64,000 nucleotides of DNA from Hyphomicrobium_A sp965243865 (GCF_965243865.1 NZ_OZ251603.1:248001-312000), one strand, 5' to 3'. Shown: positions 7,773 to 17,714, counted from the first letter of the stretch. Numbers and translations are program-made. Notes: a model not told the origin generated them from the letters alone.

Positions 7773-8327
7773 ATGCGGCTCAATGAGATCAAGGACAAGC
7801 ACGGCTCGCGCAAGGAACGCCTGCGCGTCGGCCGCGGCATTGGTTCCGGCGTCGGCAAGACGGGTGGCCGCGGTGGCAAGGGCCAGACGGCTCGCACCGG
7901 CGTTGCCATCGGAGGCTTCGAAGGCGGCCAGATGCCTTTGCATCGTCGCTTGCCGAAGCGTGGCTTCAACAAGTGGCGCCGCAAGGACTACAACGAGATC
8001 AACGTCGGCACGCTGCAGCAGGCGATCGCTGATAAGCGTCTTGACGCCGGCAAGCCGGTGAACCTCGAGGCACTGATCGAGGCTGGCATTCTCCGCCGCG
8101 CCAAGGATGGCCTGCGCCTCCTCGGTGACGGCGAGATCACGGCAAAGGTCGCCCTCACCGTCGATCATGCCTCGGCCACCGCCCGCGCGGCTATCGAGAA
8201 GGCCGGCGGCACGATCACGCTGATCGAAAAGAAAGTGCTTCCCGCGGACGAGGCGAAGCGCAAGAAGACGGCGGCCAAGAAGAGCGCTTCGGGCGCCAAG
8301 AAGCCTGCCGGAGCCGGCGAGGAATAA
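7773..8327 (+). CDS. rplO: 50S ribosomal protein L15 with a Lys/Ala-rich tail
   Basis: L15 is a late-assembly protein. MRLNEIKDKHGSRKERLRVGRGIGSGVGKTGGRGGKGQ (in parts) and FEGGQMPLHRRLPKRGF are diagnostic. The core matches the usual length of about 150 residues; a tail of about 30 residues rich in Lys, Ala and Ser brings it to 184. It is followed by a 150-bp spacer before secY. Confidence 0.96.
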   Translation: MRLNEIKDKHGSRKERLRVGRGIGSGVGKTGGRGGKGQTARTGVAIGGFEGGQMPLHRRLPKRGFNKWRRKDYNEINVGTLQQAIADKRLDAGKPVNLEALIEAGILRRAKDGLRLLGDGEITAKVALTVDHASATARAAIEKAGGTITLIEKKVLPADEAKRKKTAAKKSASGAKKPAGAGEE

Positions 8328-8343
8328 ACCTTGGCGCAGATAG

Positions 8344-8369
8344 GCGTCGGCAGCGCTCGCCGCCGACGC
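8344..8369 (+). other. Hairpin in the rplO-secY spacer
   Basis: GCGTCGGC and GCCGACGC form a perfect 8-bp stem around a 10-base loop, 17 bases after the rplO stop. No T-tract follows. The 150-bp spacer is the longest inside the spc part of the cluster, so the hairpin may modulate read-through into secY-adk or mark mRNA processing. Function is inferred. Confidence 0.4.
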
Positions 8370-8477
8370 TAGTATATCAGGCGGCGTTGTCGCACCCGGG
8401 GCGTGCTCCCATCTTAGGCGAGGGGACAACCACAGGGCGGCCCACTGCCAGGGGCGCGAAGGTCGGGAGAACGAACA

Positions 8478-9833
8478 ATGGTATCCGCTGCCGAGCAGCT
8501 AGCCGCCAATCTCAACTTTGGCGCTTTCGCCAAGGCCGAGGATCTTAAGCGCCGCATCTATTTCACGCTCGGCGCGCTCATCGTCTACCGCTTCGGAACA
8601 TTCATTCCGCTGCCCGGCATCAATCCGACGGCATTCGCGCAGACCTTCCACGCGAACGCCGGCGGCATTCTCGGCATGTTCAACATGTTCGCGGGTGGCG
8701 CCGTCGAGCGTATGGCGATCTTCGCCCTCAACATCATGCCGTACATCTCGGCATCGATCATCATGCAGCTCATGAGTTCGATGTCGCCCAAGCTCGAAGC
8801 CTTGAAAAAGGAAGGCGAGCAGGGTCGCAAGCAGATCAACCAGTACACGCGCTACCTCACGGTGGTGCTCGCAGCCTTCCAGGCTTATGGCATCGCTATC
8901 GGCCTTGAGGGATCGAGCGGCGCTGCTGGCCCCGTCGTTATCGAGCCCGGTTGGTTCTTCCGCATCACCACCGTCATAACGCTGGTTGGCGGAACGCTGT
9001 TCCTGATGTGGCTCGGCGAGCAGATCACGCAGCGCGGCGTTGGCAACGGCATCTCGCTGATCATCTTCGCAGGTATCGTCGCCGGATTGCCCGTGGCGCT
9101 CGTCGGTCTCTTCGAGCTGGCCCGCACGGGCTCGCTGTCGGTTGGCCTGCTGCTCGCTCTCCTTGCGCTGATGCTGGCCGTCGTAGCCGCCATCGTTTAC
9201 ATGGAGCGCGCACAGCGCCGGCTTCTGATCCAGTATCCTAAGCGACAGGTCGGAAATCGCATGTTCCAGGGCGATTCCTCGCACCTTCCGCTGAAGCTGA
9301 ACTCCGCGGGCGTCATTCCGCCGATCTTCGCTTCCTCGCTGCTGTTGTTGCCGATCACCGCCGCTCAGTTCACCGCGGGCCAGGGCCCGAGCTGGCTGAA
9401 CGAGCTTACGGCAGCGCTCGGCACCGGCCAGCCGCTCCACATCCTTCTTTATGTGGCGCTGATCATCTTCTTCGCCTTCTTCTACACCGCCGTCGTCTTC
9501 AATCCGAAGGAGACCGCAGACAACCTGCGCAAGTACGGCGGCTTCCTGCCTGGCATCCGCCCTGGTGAGAAGACGGCCGAATACATCGACTACGTCTTGA
9601 CGCGCATTACCGTCGTCGGCGCCCTCTACCTCGCCGCGGTCTGCGTATTGCCTGAAATACTCATTTCCTACGCGGGTGTGCCGTTCTACTTTGGCGGCAC
9701 CTCGCTGCTCATCGCGGTGAGCGTCACGATGGATACCGTGGCACAGGTGCAGAGCCATTTGCTCGCGCACCAGTACGAAGGCCTTATCAAGAAGGCCAAG
9801 CTAAGAGGCGCGACGGGGCGAGGGCGGAGATGA
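8478..9833 (+). CDS. secY: Protein translocase subunit SecY
   Basis: 451 residues, ten predicted membrane helices. SecY is the channel of the SecYEG translocon. Landmarks include the first helix region RIYFTLGALIVYRFGTFIPLPGIN, the plug region with GGAVERMAIFALNIMPYISASIIMQL (in parts), the cytoplasmic loop YPKRQVGNRMFQG and the C-terminal helix MDTVAQVQSHLLAHQYEGLIKKAKLRG. A GGGAGAACGAACA site precedes the ATG. The stop overlaps adk by four bases (ATGA). Confidence 0.98.
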   Translation: MVSAAEQLAANLNFGAFAKAEDLKRRIYFTLGALIVYRFGTFIPLPGINPTAFAQTFHANAGGILGMFNMFAGGAVERMAIFALNIMPYISASIIMQLMSSMSPKLEALKKEGEQGRKQINQYTRYLTVVLAAFQAYGIAIGLEGSSGAAGPVVIEPGWFFRITTVITLVGGTLFLMWLGEQITQRGVGNGISLIIFAGIVAGLPVALVGLFELARTGSLSVGLLLALLALMLAVVAAIVYMERAQRRLLIQYPKRQVGNRMFQGDSSHLPLKLNSAGVIPPIFASSLLLLPITAAQFTAGQGPSWLNELTAALGTGQPLHILLYVALIIFFAFFYTAVVFNPKETADNLRKYGGFLPGIRPGEKTAEYIDYVLTRITVVGALYLAAVCVLPEILISYAGVPFYFGGTSLLIAVSVTMDTVAQVQSHLLAHQYEGLIKKAKLRGATGRGRR

Positions 9834-10423
9834 ACTTGATCCTGCTGGGTCCACCAGGAGCCGGCAAAGGAACGCAAGCCGAGAATCTTGCAAAGCGGCG
9901 AGGGCTGGTTCAGCTCTCAACGGGCGATATGCTCCGGGCGGCGGTGAAGGCCGGTACGCCTGTGGGCCTTGAAGCCAGCGCCATCATGGAGGCTGGCGGC
10001 CTTGTGCCCGACGAGGTGGTGATCAAGATCATCGCCGAGCGGATCAAGGAACCCGACTGCGTTAACGGCTTCATTCTCGACGGCTTCCCGCGCACCCTGA
10101 AGCAGGCCGCCGCGCTCGATGAGCTGCTCGGCTTCCAAGGCAAGAAGCTCGATGCCGTCATCGAGCTGAAGGTGGATGACAACGCACTCGCTGCCCGAAT
10201 CGAGAACCGGGCGCGTGAGACGATTGCCGCCGGCGGCGTGCCGCGCAGCGATGATAACGCCGAAGCCCTGAAGAAGCGGCTGATGGCGTACTATCGCGAG
10301 ACCGCGCCGCTGATTGGTTACTATTTCGCCAAGGGAAAACTGAGCTGTGTCGATGGCATGGCCCCGATCCCGGAAGTCGCAGCTCAACTGGACGACGTTC
10401 TGAACAGCGGCGTCGCACCCTAA
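9830..10423 (+). CDS. adk: Adenylate kinase
   Basis: 197 residues. Catalyses AMP + ATP to 2 ADP in the cytosol. The P-loop GPPGAGKGTQ is at residues 7-16, LSTGDMLRAAV forms the AMP-binding site, and LDGFPRTLKQA follows near residue 85. The LID region is the short form, without the Cys4 zinc finger, as in many alphaproteobacteria. Its start overlaps secY by ATGA, the conserved secY-adk arrangement. Confidence 0.97.
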   Translation: MNLILLGPPGAGKGTQAENLAKRRGLVQLSTGDMLRAAVKAGTPVGLEASAIMEAGGLVPDEVVIKIIAERIKEPDCVNGFILDGFPRTLKQAAALDELLGFQGKKLDAVIELKVDDNALAARIENRARETIAAGGVPRSDDNAEALKKRLMAYYRETAPLIGYYFAKGKLSCVDGMAPIPEVAAQLDDVLNSGVAP

Positions 10424-10442
10424 AAAAACCATTATCGGCCAA

Positions 10443-10471
10443 TTGACGGAGACGTAGTGCTTCGGTACAAC
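10443..10471 (+). promoter_or_regulatory. Probable sigma-70-type promoter of the alpha operon
   Basis: TTGACG (10443-10448) and TACAAC (10466-10471) are separated by exactly 17 bases and match the -35 and -10 consensus at 5/6 and 4/6 positions. They lie 20 bp after the adk stop and about 160 bp before rpsM, so transcription would begin near 10478. The pair fits an independent start for rpsM-rpsK-rpoA-rplQ. Identified by eye. Confidence 0.55.
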
Positions 10472-10482
10472 ACCGCGTTCTT

Positions 10483-10539
10483 AACGCACGCTCGCAGCCG
10501 CCCGAACTGGAAACAGTCGGGCTGGAGAGGTGCGTTTTT
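10483..10539 (+). promoter_or_regulatory. Structured leader of rpsM with a terminator-like stem and T-run
   Basis: An outer 7-bp stem AACGCAC (10483-10489) with GTGCGTT (10530-10536) encloses an inner hairpin, GCCCGA (10500-10505) with TCGGGC (10517-10522), extended by CTG/CAG and capped by a GAAA loop. Five T residues end the structure (10535-10539). It begins a few bases after the predicted start of the alpha-operon transcript, so it could be an attenuator or ribosomal-protein-binding leader; it could also simply terminate secY-adk mRNA. Confidence 0.5.
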
Positions 10540-10633
10540 GGCGCATGAACTCTAACCACTAAAAGCAGCGGGATTGCCGCGTCGGGGGCGGCGAGCCTCA
10601 AGCCGGCGGCAATCGATACCTCAGGAGAAACGT

Positions 10634-11005
10634 GTGGCCCGTATCGCAGGCGTCAACATTCCGACGCAGAAGCGCGTAGTGATCGCGCTGCAGTATATTC
10701 ATGGCATTGGTGAGAAGTTCGCCACCGACATCTGCACCAAGGTCGGCATTCCTGCCGAGCGGCGTGTCAACGAGCTGACGGACGCCGAAGTGCTGCAGAT
10801 TCGCGAGACGATCGATCGCGATTATCTCGTCGAAGGCGACCTGCGCCGCGAGGTCATCACCAACATCAAGCGCCTTATGGATCTCGGCTGCTACCGCGGC
10901 CTGCGTCACCGTAAGGGCCTGCCCGTTCACGGCCAGCGCACGCACACCAACGCGCGCACCCGCAAGGGTCCGGCCAAGCCGATCGCTGGCAAGAAGAAAG
11001 CCTAA
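10634..11005 (+). CDS. rpsM: 30S ribosomal protein S13
   Basis: 123 residues from GTG at 10634, which follows CAGGAGAAAC; an upstream in-frame ATG would add 20 residues not found in S13. VARIAGVNIPTQKRVVIALQYIHGIG is the S13 N-terminus (in parts), and RGLRHRKGLPVHGQRTHTNARTRKGP the conserved C-terminal block that contacts P-site tRNA. First gene of the alpha operon. Confidence 0.97.
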   Translation: MARIAGVNIPTQKRVVIALQYIHGIGEKFATDICTKVGIPAERRVNELTDAEVLQIRETIDRDYLVEGDLRREVITNIKRLMDLGCYRGLRHRKGLPVHGQRTHTNARTRKGPAKPIAGKKKA

Positions 11006-11015
11006 TCGGTTCATC

Positions 11016-11040
11016 AGGGGCGGCCTCCTCGGCTGTCCCT
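11016..11040 (+). other. Hairpin in the rpsM-rpsK spacer
   Basis: AGGGGCGGCC (11016-11025) pairs over ten positions, two of them G-U wobbles, with GGCTGTCCCT (11031-11040) around a five-base loop. A short TTTT follows after ATTCGG. It resembles a weak internal terminator or pause site within the alpha operon. Confidence 0.4.
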
Positions 11041-11099
11041 ATTCGGTTTTGACGAAATTCGCATGACGGGCCGCACGGCGGCCTCTGGAGAGACGACGG

Positions 11100-11507
11100 A
11101 TGGCCAAGGATACAACCGCTGCTGGAGGACGCGCCAAGGTGCGTCGCCGCGAAAAGAAGAACATCACTTCGGGCGTCGCGCACGTCAACGCGTCGTTCAA
11201 CAACACCATGATCACCATCACCGATGCTCAGGGCAACACGATTGCCTGGTCTTCGTCGGGCACCAAGGGCTTCAAAGGCTCGCGCAAGTCGACGCCGTAC
11301 GCCGCCCAGGTCGCTGCCGAGGATGCTGGCCGCAAGGCTCAGGAGCACGGCATGAAGATCCTCGAGGTCGAGGTGTGCGGTCCCGGCTCCGGCCGTGAGT
11401 CGGCGCTCCGCGCGCTGCAGTCGGTAGGCTTCCAGATCACCTCGATCCGCGACGTGACGCCGATCCCGCACAACGGTTGCCGCCCGCGCAAGCGTCGTCG
11501 CGTCTAA
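11100..11507 (+). CDS. rpsK: 30S ribosomal protein S11
   Basis: 135 residues. S11 forms the 30S platform with S6/S18 and touches the mRNA near the E site. FNNTMITITDAQGNTIAWSSSGTKGFKGSRKSTPYAAQVAAEDA (in parts) and the end block SIRDVTPIPHNGCRPRKRRRV are diagnostic. A GGAGAG site precedes the ATG. Lies between S13 and rpoA as expected. Confidence 0.97.
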   Translation: MAKDTTAAGGRAKVRRREKKNITSGVAHVNASFNNTMITITDAQGNTIAWSSSGTKGFKGSRKSTPYAAQVAAEDAGRKAQEHGMKILEVEVCGPGSGRESALRALQSVGFQITSIRDVTPIPHNGCRPRKRRRV

Positions 11508-11515
11508 CACTCTTC

Positions 11516-11542
11516 CGGCGGGACGAGGATTCCGTCCCGCCG
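11516..11542 (+). other. Strong GC hairpin in the rpsK-rpoA spacer
   Basis: CGGCGGGACG (11516-11525) and CGTCCCGCCG (11533-11542) form a perfect 10-bp stem with a 7-base loop, 8 bases after the rpsK stop. There is no T-tract. The spacer to rpoA is about 120 bp. It could adjust rpoA levels relative to S13/S11 or protect processed mRNA ends. Confidence 0.45.
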
Positions 11543-11629
11543 TGCGCCGCTCCGAAGCGTGCGCTGTCGCATTCTGAATTCAATTCGCCTGCCACCCCCG
11601 GCGCAGGCGTCCAGGTAGCGAGGCACCCC

Positions 11630-12655
11630 GTGGTGAACGTTCTACAGAAGAACTGGCAGGATCTGATCAAGCCGAACAAGCTCGATGTAGCGTCGGGCCG
11701 TGATCGCAATCGTGTTGCGACGGTCGTCGCCGAGCCGCTCGAGCGCGGCTTCGGCATGACGCTCGGTAACGCGCTCCGCCGCGTGCTGCTGTCGTCGCTG
11801 CAGGGCGCCGCCATCAAGACCGTCCAGATCGACGGCGTGCTGCACGAGTTCTCCTCGATCCCGTCCGTGCGTGAGGATGTCACCAACATCGTCCTCAACA
11901 TCAAAGAGATCGCGCTGCGCATTCACTCCGAAGGCGTGAAGCGCATGGTCCTCAAGAAGGAAGGCGGCGGTCCCGTCCGCGCCAAGGACATCGAGGCCGG
12001 CCCCGACGTCGAGATCCTCAACCCCGAGCACGTGATCTGCACCCTTGACCAGGGCGCAGCCATCCGCATGGAGTTCACGGCCGACATGGGCAAGGGCTAC
12101 GTCCCGGCCGATCGCAACCGCCCGGAGGACGCTCCCATCGGCCTGATCCCGGTCGACAGCCTCTACACCCCGGTCAAGAAGGTCTCCTACAAGGTCGAGA
12201 ACACCCGCGAGGGCCAGATCCTCGACTATGACAAGCTGACCATGACCGTCGAGACGGATGGCTCGGTGAAGCCCGAGGATGCGATCGCGCTTGCCGCACG
12301 CATCTTGCAGGACCAGCTCGCCGTCTTCATCAACTTCGAGGAGCCCAAGAAGGCCGTCGAAGAGACGCGTCACCCCGAGCTCGCATTCAACGCCGCCCTC
12401 CTCAAGAAGGTCGACGAGCTCGAGCTTTCCGTCCGCTCGGCCAACTGCTTGAAGAACGACAACATCGTTTACATCGGCGACCTCATTCAGAAGACCGAGG
12501 CCGAGATGCTGCGCACGCCGAACTTCGGCCGCAAGTCGCTCAACGAGATCAAGGAAGTTCTGGCCTCCATGGGTCTGCACCTCGGCATGGAAGTGCCGAA
12601 CTGGCCGCCGGACAACATCGAAGAGCTGGCCAAGCGCTTCGAGGATCAGTACTAA
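11630..12655 (+). CDS. rpoA: DNA-directed RNA polymerase alpha subunit
   Basis: 341 residues from GTG at 11630 (a second GTG follows at 11633). The N-terminal VLQKNWQDLIKPNKLDV aligns with other alphaproteobacterial RpoA, so the 51 residues available upstream in frame are excluded. The N-terminal dimerisation domain includes PLERGFGMTLGNALRRVLLSSLQG (in parts). The C-terminal domain, residues about 250-330, carries VDELELSVRSANCLKNDNI, which binds UP elements and activators, and ends in the NFGRKSLNEIKEVL region. Confidence 0.97.
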   Translation: MVNVLQKNWQDLIKPNKLDVASGRDRNRVATVVAEPLERGFGMTLGNALRRVLLSSLQGAAIKTVQIDGVLHEFSSIPSVREDVTNIVLNIKEIALRIHSEGVKRMVLKKEGGGPVRAKDIEAGPDVEILNPEHVICTLDQGAAIRMEFTADMGKGYVPADRNRPEDAPIGLIPVDSLYTPVKKVSYKVENTREGQILDYDKLTMTVETDGSVKPEDAIALAARILQDQLAVFINFEEPKKAVEETRHPELAFNAALLKKVDELELSVRSANCLKNDNIVYIGDLIQKTEAEMLRTPNFGRKSLNEIKEVLASMGLHLGMEVPNWPPDNIEELAKRFEDQY

Positions 12656-12776
12656 GCCGGGCGTAGGCGGCAGGATCTCTTGAGAGGTCAACTGCCGCCA
12701 CGCTCATTTTTGACGACCAAGGCAATCAAGGAGGGGCCGAAGAACCCCCCATTGCACAACGTAAGGGAAAGACACA

Positions 12777-13205
12777 ATGCGCCACAAAAAGCTCGGGCGG
12801 CGTTTCAGCCGCGACGTCGGCCACCGCCAGGCCATGTTCTCCAACATGGCGGCCGCTCTCATCAAGCACGAGCAGATCGTCACCACGCTGCCGAAGGCGA
12901 AGGACCTGAAGCGCGTCATAGACAAGTACATCACGCTCGCCAAGCGCGGCGACCTGAACTCGCGCCGCCTGGCCGCCTCGCGCATGCGCGACGAGGACAT
13001 GGTCAAGAAGCTCTTCGACGTGCTCGGGCCGCGCTACAAGGATCGCGCCGGTGGCTACACGCGCGTCGTGAAGGCTGGCTTCCGCTACGGCGACAGCGCT
13101 CCGCGCGCCGTCATCGAGCTGGTTGACCGCGACACCTCGATCAAGGGCAAGGAAGACAAAGAGCGCCACGAGGCTGCTCTCGCCGCCGCCCAGTCTGAAG
13201 GCTGA
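12777..13205 (+). CDS. rplQ: 50S ribosomal protein L17
   Basis: 142 residues. Begins MRHKKLGRRFSRDVGHRQAMFSNM and contains LIKHEQIVTTLPKAKDLKRVIDKYITLAK (in parts) and the GYTRVVKAGFRYGDSAPRAVIELVDR block. A C-terminal Glu/Ala-rich tail adds about 15 residues over the E. coli protein. Last gene of the superoperon, directly before a strong terminator. Confidence 0.97.
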   Translation: MRHKKLGRRFSRDVGHRQAMFSNMAAALIKHEQIVTTLPKAKDLKRVIDKYITLAKRGDLNSRRLAASRMRDEDMVKKLFDVLGPRYKDRAGGYTRVVKAGFRYGDSAPRAVIELVDRDTSIKGKEDKERHEAALAAAQSEG

Positions 13206-13259
13206 TCTTTCGCGCCGCATCCCGGCTGGGATGCGAGGACCGCGACCATCACACGAATA

Positions 13260-13288
13260 AAGCCGGCGCCAATCGCGCCGGCTTTTTT
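13260..13288 (+). terminator. Rho-independent terminator of the ribosomal superoperon
   Basis: AAGCCGGCGC (13260-13269) and GCGCCGGCTT (13275-13284) form a perfect 10-bp stem with a five-base loop, followed by a run of six T. It stands 55 bp after rplQ and 38 bp before the end of the oppositely oriented cupin gene. Confidence 0.93.
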
Positions 13289-13326
13289 CATTGCTCAGAC
13301 GATGCGGCTCTTGGCTGGCGCAATCC

Positions 13327-13779
13327 TCACGCCGCCGAGGCCTGCGCATCCTGCGCTTCGAGCAATGCTTTGAACTCGGCCATGCCCAGAGTCGCCACGA
13401 CGTTGAGGCTGTCGTCGAGGATCTCGTAGACGAGGTTGTCGACGTTCCGGTTGCTGAAGAACGCGATCACGTCCTGGTCACCGCCGCCCTCGGTATGCGG
13501 CTCGCCGTCGCCCGGAGTTGCGACATAGCTCCCCACCGGCCGCACCTCTTTCAATTCGCCGTTCGCGCGATAGATGCGCAGCTCACCCTGCAGGATGACA
13601 GTGACGTAGTCGCACTTGTGCCGGTGCGTGGCGATCTTCGAGTGCGCGTCGAACTTGAATAGGATGTCGACGATGCGTTTCGTCTCGTCCACGGCACAGA
13701 TGTGATAGGCGATGTGCGGGAACCCTTCGAGGGTATGCCAGCTCACATTGCGCGTATCGAAGGGAAGGGTCGTCGTCAT
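13327..13779 (-). CDS. Single-domain cupin protein
   Basis: 150 residues. A conserved double-stranded beta-helix pattern is visible: HRHKCDYVTVILQGELRIY near residues 52-70 (metal-binding His-x-His and a following acidic/glycine motif 1) and PGDGEPHTEGGGDQDVIAFF near residues 88-107 (motif 2). It resembles small cupins of the ChrR/dioxygenase-like group; the substrate is not readable. It is divergent from an AraC-type gene with about 160 bp between the two starts, so that regulator is a likely controller. Confidence 0.7.
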   Translation of the reverse strand: MTTTLPFDTRNVSWHTLEGFPHIAYHICAVDETKRIVDILFKFDAHSKIATHRHKCDYVTVILQGELRIYRANGELKEVRPVGSYVATPGDGEPHTEGGGDQDVIAFFSNRNVDNLVYEILDDSLNVVATLGMAEFKALLEAQDAQASAA

Positions 13780-13939
13780 TTCGGTGCCTTTCTGCGTTGG
13801 CTTGCCGGCGCATCCGCCCTACGCGGCCTCCCAAGTGGCCTTAAGGGCTGCTCTCCCGCTGACGCCAACGTGAATTGTTGCCGCGGCTCTCGCTTGCCAT
13901 TTTGTGCCACATCCGTCGCGGCCGCTGTGGGTCTATCGC

Positions 13940-14941
13940 ATGGCACTCCGTATATCCGGCGTTACCCGCGCCAGCGCTTTGGGACCGATCGCCGAGTTCA
14001 TGGATAGGCAGGGCGGCTCGATCACGCGCGTCCTCAATGACGTGGACCTGCCTTTTGCCCTTCTTGAGCACCGCGACCTGGTCGTTCCGCTGCGAGAGCA
14101 ATTCCGCCTGCTCGAGCGCGCCGCCCGCGAAACTGGCGACGACTTCTTCGGCGCCCGCCTGGGTCAGGTCGTGCGCTCGCGCGAGTTGAGCCGCTTCGGC
14201 GCATGGGCGTGCGCCGGCCCGACATTGCGTGAGGCCATCAGGCGCGCTCACGCCGGCATCGGCGTCATGCTTCAAACGGCAACTGTGCTGCGCTTCACGC
14301 AAACGGATGAATCAGCCCTGTGGTCCATCGAGTTCGTCGAGCCCGAATGTGAGGGCCGACATCACAACGAGCTGTTGGGCATCAGCTACATGATCGATGT
14401 CATCCGCTCTTACGCAGGTGCCAGCTGGCATCCGAACACGGTTTTCACAGCTCTGGCGAAAAGCGAAAGGCGCGCTCCGCTGGAAGATGTCTTCCGATGC
14501 AATATCTCGCACGGCCATGCTGTGACCGCCGTGAGCTTCAACGCAGCCTTGTTGGATTGCCCGCGTACGGCTGTAAACCGTGCAGAAGGCGAGGGGGCAC
14601 CGGAGGCAGAGCTGCCGCCCGAACGAGATGCCCTCGCCACCATCGGCGCCGTCGTCGACCTCGCCCTGCACGAGGACTATCCGCGCGTCGATTGGGTCTC
14701 CGCCAAGATGGGACTGAGCCGCCGGTCGCTGCAAAGGCTACTCGAGCGCAACGGCACCTCGTTCGGGGAACTCGTCGAGCAGTCGTTGTGCCGTCGGGCG
14801 ATTGTGCGCCTCGGCGATCATGGCACCGCCATCACTGAGATTGCCCTGGAGCTCGGCTACTCCGACGCAGCGCATTTCACCCGCGCTTTCCGCCGATGGA
14901 CCGGCATGCCGCCCAGTGCCTACCGGCAGTCGCTTACCTGA
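13940..14941 (+). CDS. AraC-family transcriptional regulator
   Basis: 333 residues from ATG 13940; a GTG at 13904 would add 12. The N-terminal two thirds resemble the arabinose-binding-like sensor domain of OruR/ArgR-type AraC regulators (region GDDFFGARLGQVVRSRELSRFGAWACAGPTLREAI, in parts). The C-terminal HTH is clear: VSAKMGLSRRSLQRLLERNGTSF and AITEIALELGYSDAAHFTRAFRRWTGMPPSAYR (in parts) with the typical second-helix GYSDAAHFTRAFRRW. Divergent from the cupin gene and co-oriented with the downstream SDR gene; either may be its target. Confidence 0.85.
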   Translation: MALRISGVTRASALGPIAEFMDRQGGSITRVLNDVDLPFALLEHRDLVVPLREQFRLLERAARETGDDFFGARLGQVVRSRELSRFGAWACAGPTLREAIRRAHAGIGVMLQTATVLRFTQTDESALWSIEFVEPECEGRHHNELLGISYMIDVIRSYAGASWHPNTVFTALAKSERRAPLEDVFRCNISHGHAVTAVSFNAALLDCPRTAVNRAEGEGAPEAELPPERDALATIGAVVDLALHEDYPRVDWVSAKMGLSRRSLQRLLERNGTSFGELVEQSLCRRAIVRLGDHGTAITEIALELGYSDAAHFTRAFRRWTGMPPSAYRQSLT

Positions 14942-15090
14942 TCCATGTCGCCATAATGGCAACCCATCCCGTACGGATTAGCGCAGTTCCCACAATTACA
15001 GTTCCGGCGGCCCGAAGGGGCCATTATTGGTGGCGGGCGCCGGCCGAACAGGGCAGTGCGCTGACGATGGGCTTCAGCTAGGGATCGCAT

Positions 15091-16119
15091 ATGTCTTCGC
15101 AGAAGGTTCTGGTCACCGGCGCCTCCGGCTTCATCGCCAAGCACGTCATCGCCGAACTCGTCCGCCAGGGATACGAGGTGCGCGGCACGATACGCAATTT
15201 CGCGCGCGAGCAAGAGGTGTTGCGCGGCATCGCCAGCGCAGGTGCCCCCCTCGATAACGTGAAGCTCGTCCCCGCTGATCTTATCAGCGATGACAATTGG
15301 GACGATGCCATCGCCGGCTGCACCTTCGTCGTGCACGTCGCCTCGCCCTTTCCGATCCGCCCCGTGAAGCACGTCGACGAGCTTGTGCAGCCCGCGCGCG
15401 AGGGGACGCTGCGGGTGCTGAAAGCCGCGACCAAGGCGGGCGTCAAGCGCGTGGTGCAGACGTCCTCCATCGTCGCCATAACCACGCCCTGGCCGGAAGC
15501 CGAGCGCGGGCATGTGTTCGACGAAACCGATTGGACCAATCCAAAGCGCCCGGATATCTCGCCCTACACCATTTCCAAGACGCTCGCCGAGCGCGCAGCA
15601 TGGGACTACGTGACTTCGACGCCGGGGGCGCCCGAGCTGGCGACGATCAATCCCGCCTTCGTTCTCGGCCCGGCTCCCGACACCGACCTTTCGACCTCGG
15701 TCGAAGTCATCCGCCTGATCGGCACCGGCGCCTATCCGCTGGCACCCAAGATTGCCTTCCCTGTCAGCGACGTGCGCGACGTGGCGGCGACCCACGCCCT
15801 CGCCATGATCACCCCAGGCGCGGCCGGCCAGCGCTTCATCACCGCCAACGGCTTCGTTCGGCTCATCGACGTGGCGGCTATGGTTGCCAAGGCGCTGCCA
15901 GATCTGTCGAAGAAGGTCCCGCGCGGGGAAATGCCCGATTTCCTGGTGCGGCTCCTGGCCATATTCGATAATCGCCTGAGGGCTGTGCTGCCGGACCTGG
16001 GCTTCCCCCGACAGGTCTCGAACACCAAGGCGCGCGAAATCCTGGGCCAGAAGTTCCGCTCGCCCCAGGAGGCGGTCACCGCCGCCGCCTCGAGCCTTCG
16101 GGCCCTGAAGGTCATCTGA
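15091..16119 (+). CDS. NAD(P)-dependent epimerase/dehydrogenase (dihydroflavonol-reductase-like extended SDR)
   Basis: 342 residues. The Rossmann glycine motif VLVTGASGFIAKHV begins at residue 7. The YxxxK catalytic pair is in SPYTISKTLAERAAW near residues 155-169, and NPAFVLGPAPDTD follows, typical of the 4-dihydromethyltrigonelline/dihydroflavonol reductase-like aldehyde reductases. The ATG follows a GGGATCGCAT stretch. It lies 149 bp after the AraC gene. The exact carbonyl substrate cannot be inferred. Confidence 0.82.
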   Translation: MSSQKVLVTGASGFIAKHVIAELVRQGYEVRGTIRNFAREQEVLRGIASAGAPLDNVKLVPADLISDDNWDDAIAGCTFVVHVASPFPIRPVKHVDELVQPAREGTLRVLKAATKAGVKRVVQTSSIVAITTPWPEAERGHVFDETDWTNPKRPDISPYTISKTLAERAAWDYVTSTPGAPELATINPAFVLGPAPDTDLSTSVEVIRLIGTGAYPLAPKIAFPVSDVRDVAATHALAMITPGAAGQRFITANGFVRLIDVAAMVAKALPDLSKKVPRGEMPDFLVRLLAIFDNRLRAVLPDLGFPRQVSNTKAREILGQKFRSPQEAVTAAASSLRALKVI

Positions 16120-16274
16120 CGCCGATTCTGGGGCCTATGGCGTTTTGCGGGCAGCGTCGTCACGTCAGCGCCACGAAGCGCGGCGCTATGCTATGTCAGC
16201 CGCGGCCTCAGCTTCTGGAACAAAAGAGGACCCGCACCGTCAAACCGTGCAAAGGACCATGACCAGGGATGACT

Positions 16275-17708
<1,434 letters not shown>

Positions 17709-17714
17709 TCGCGC

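Noticed and set aside
10424..10633. Expected place for rpmJ (L36) between adk and rpsM
   Set aside because: No L36-like frame with its CxxC/CxH zinc motif occurs here; the spacer holds the promoter and hairpin instead.
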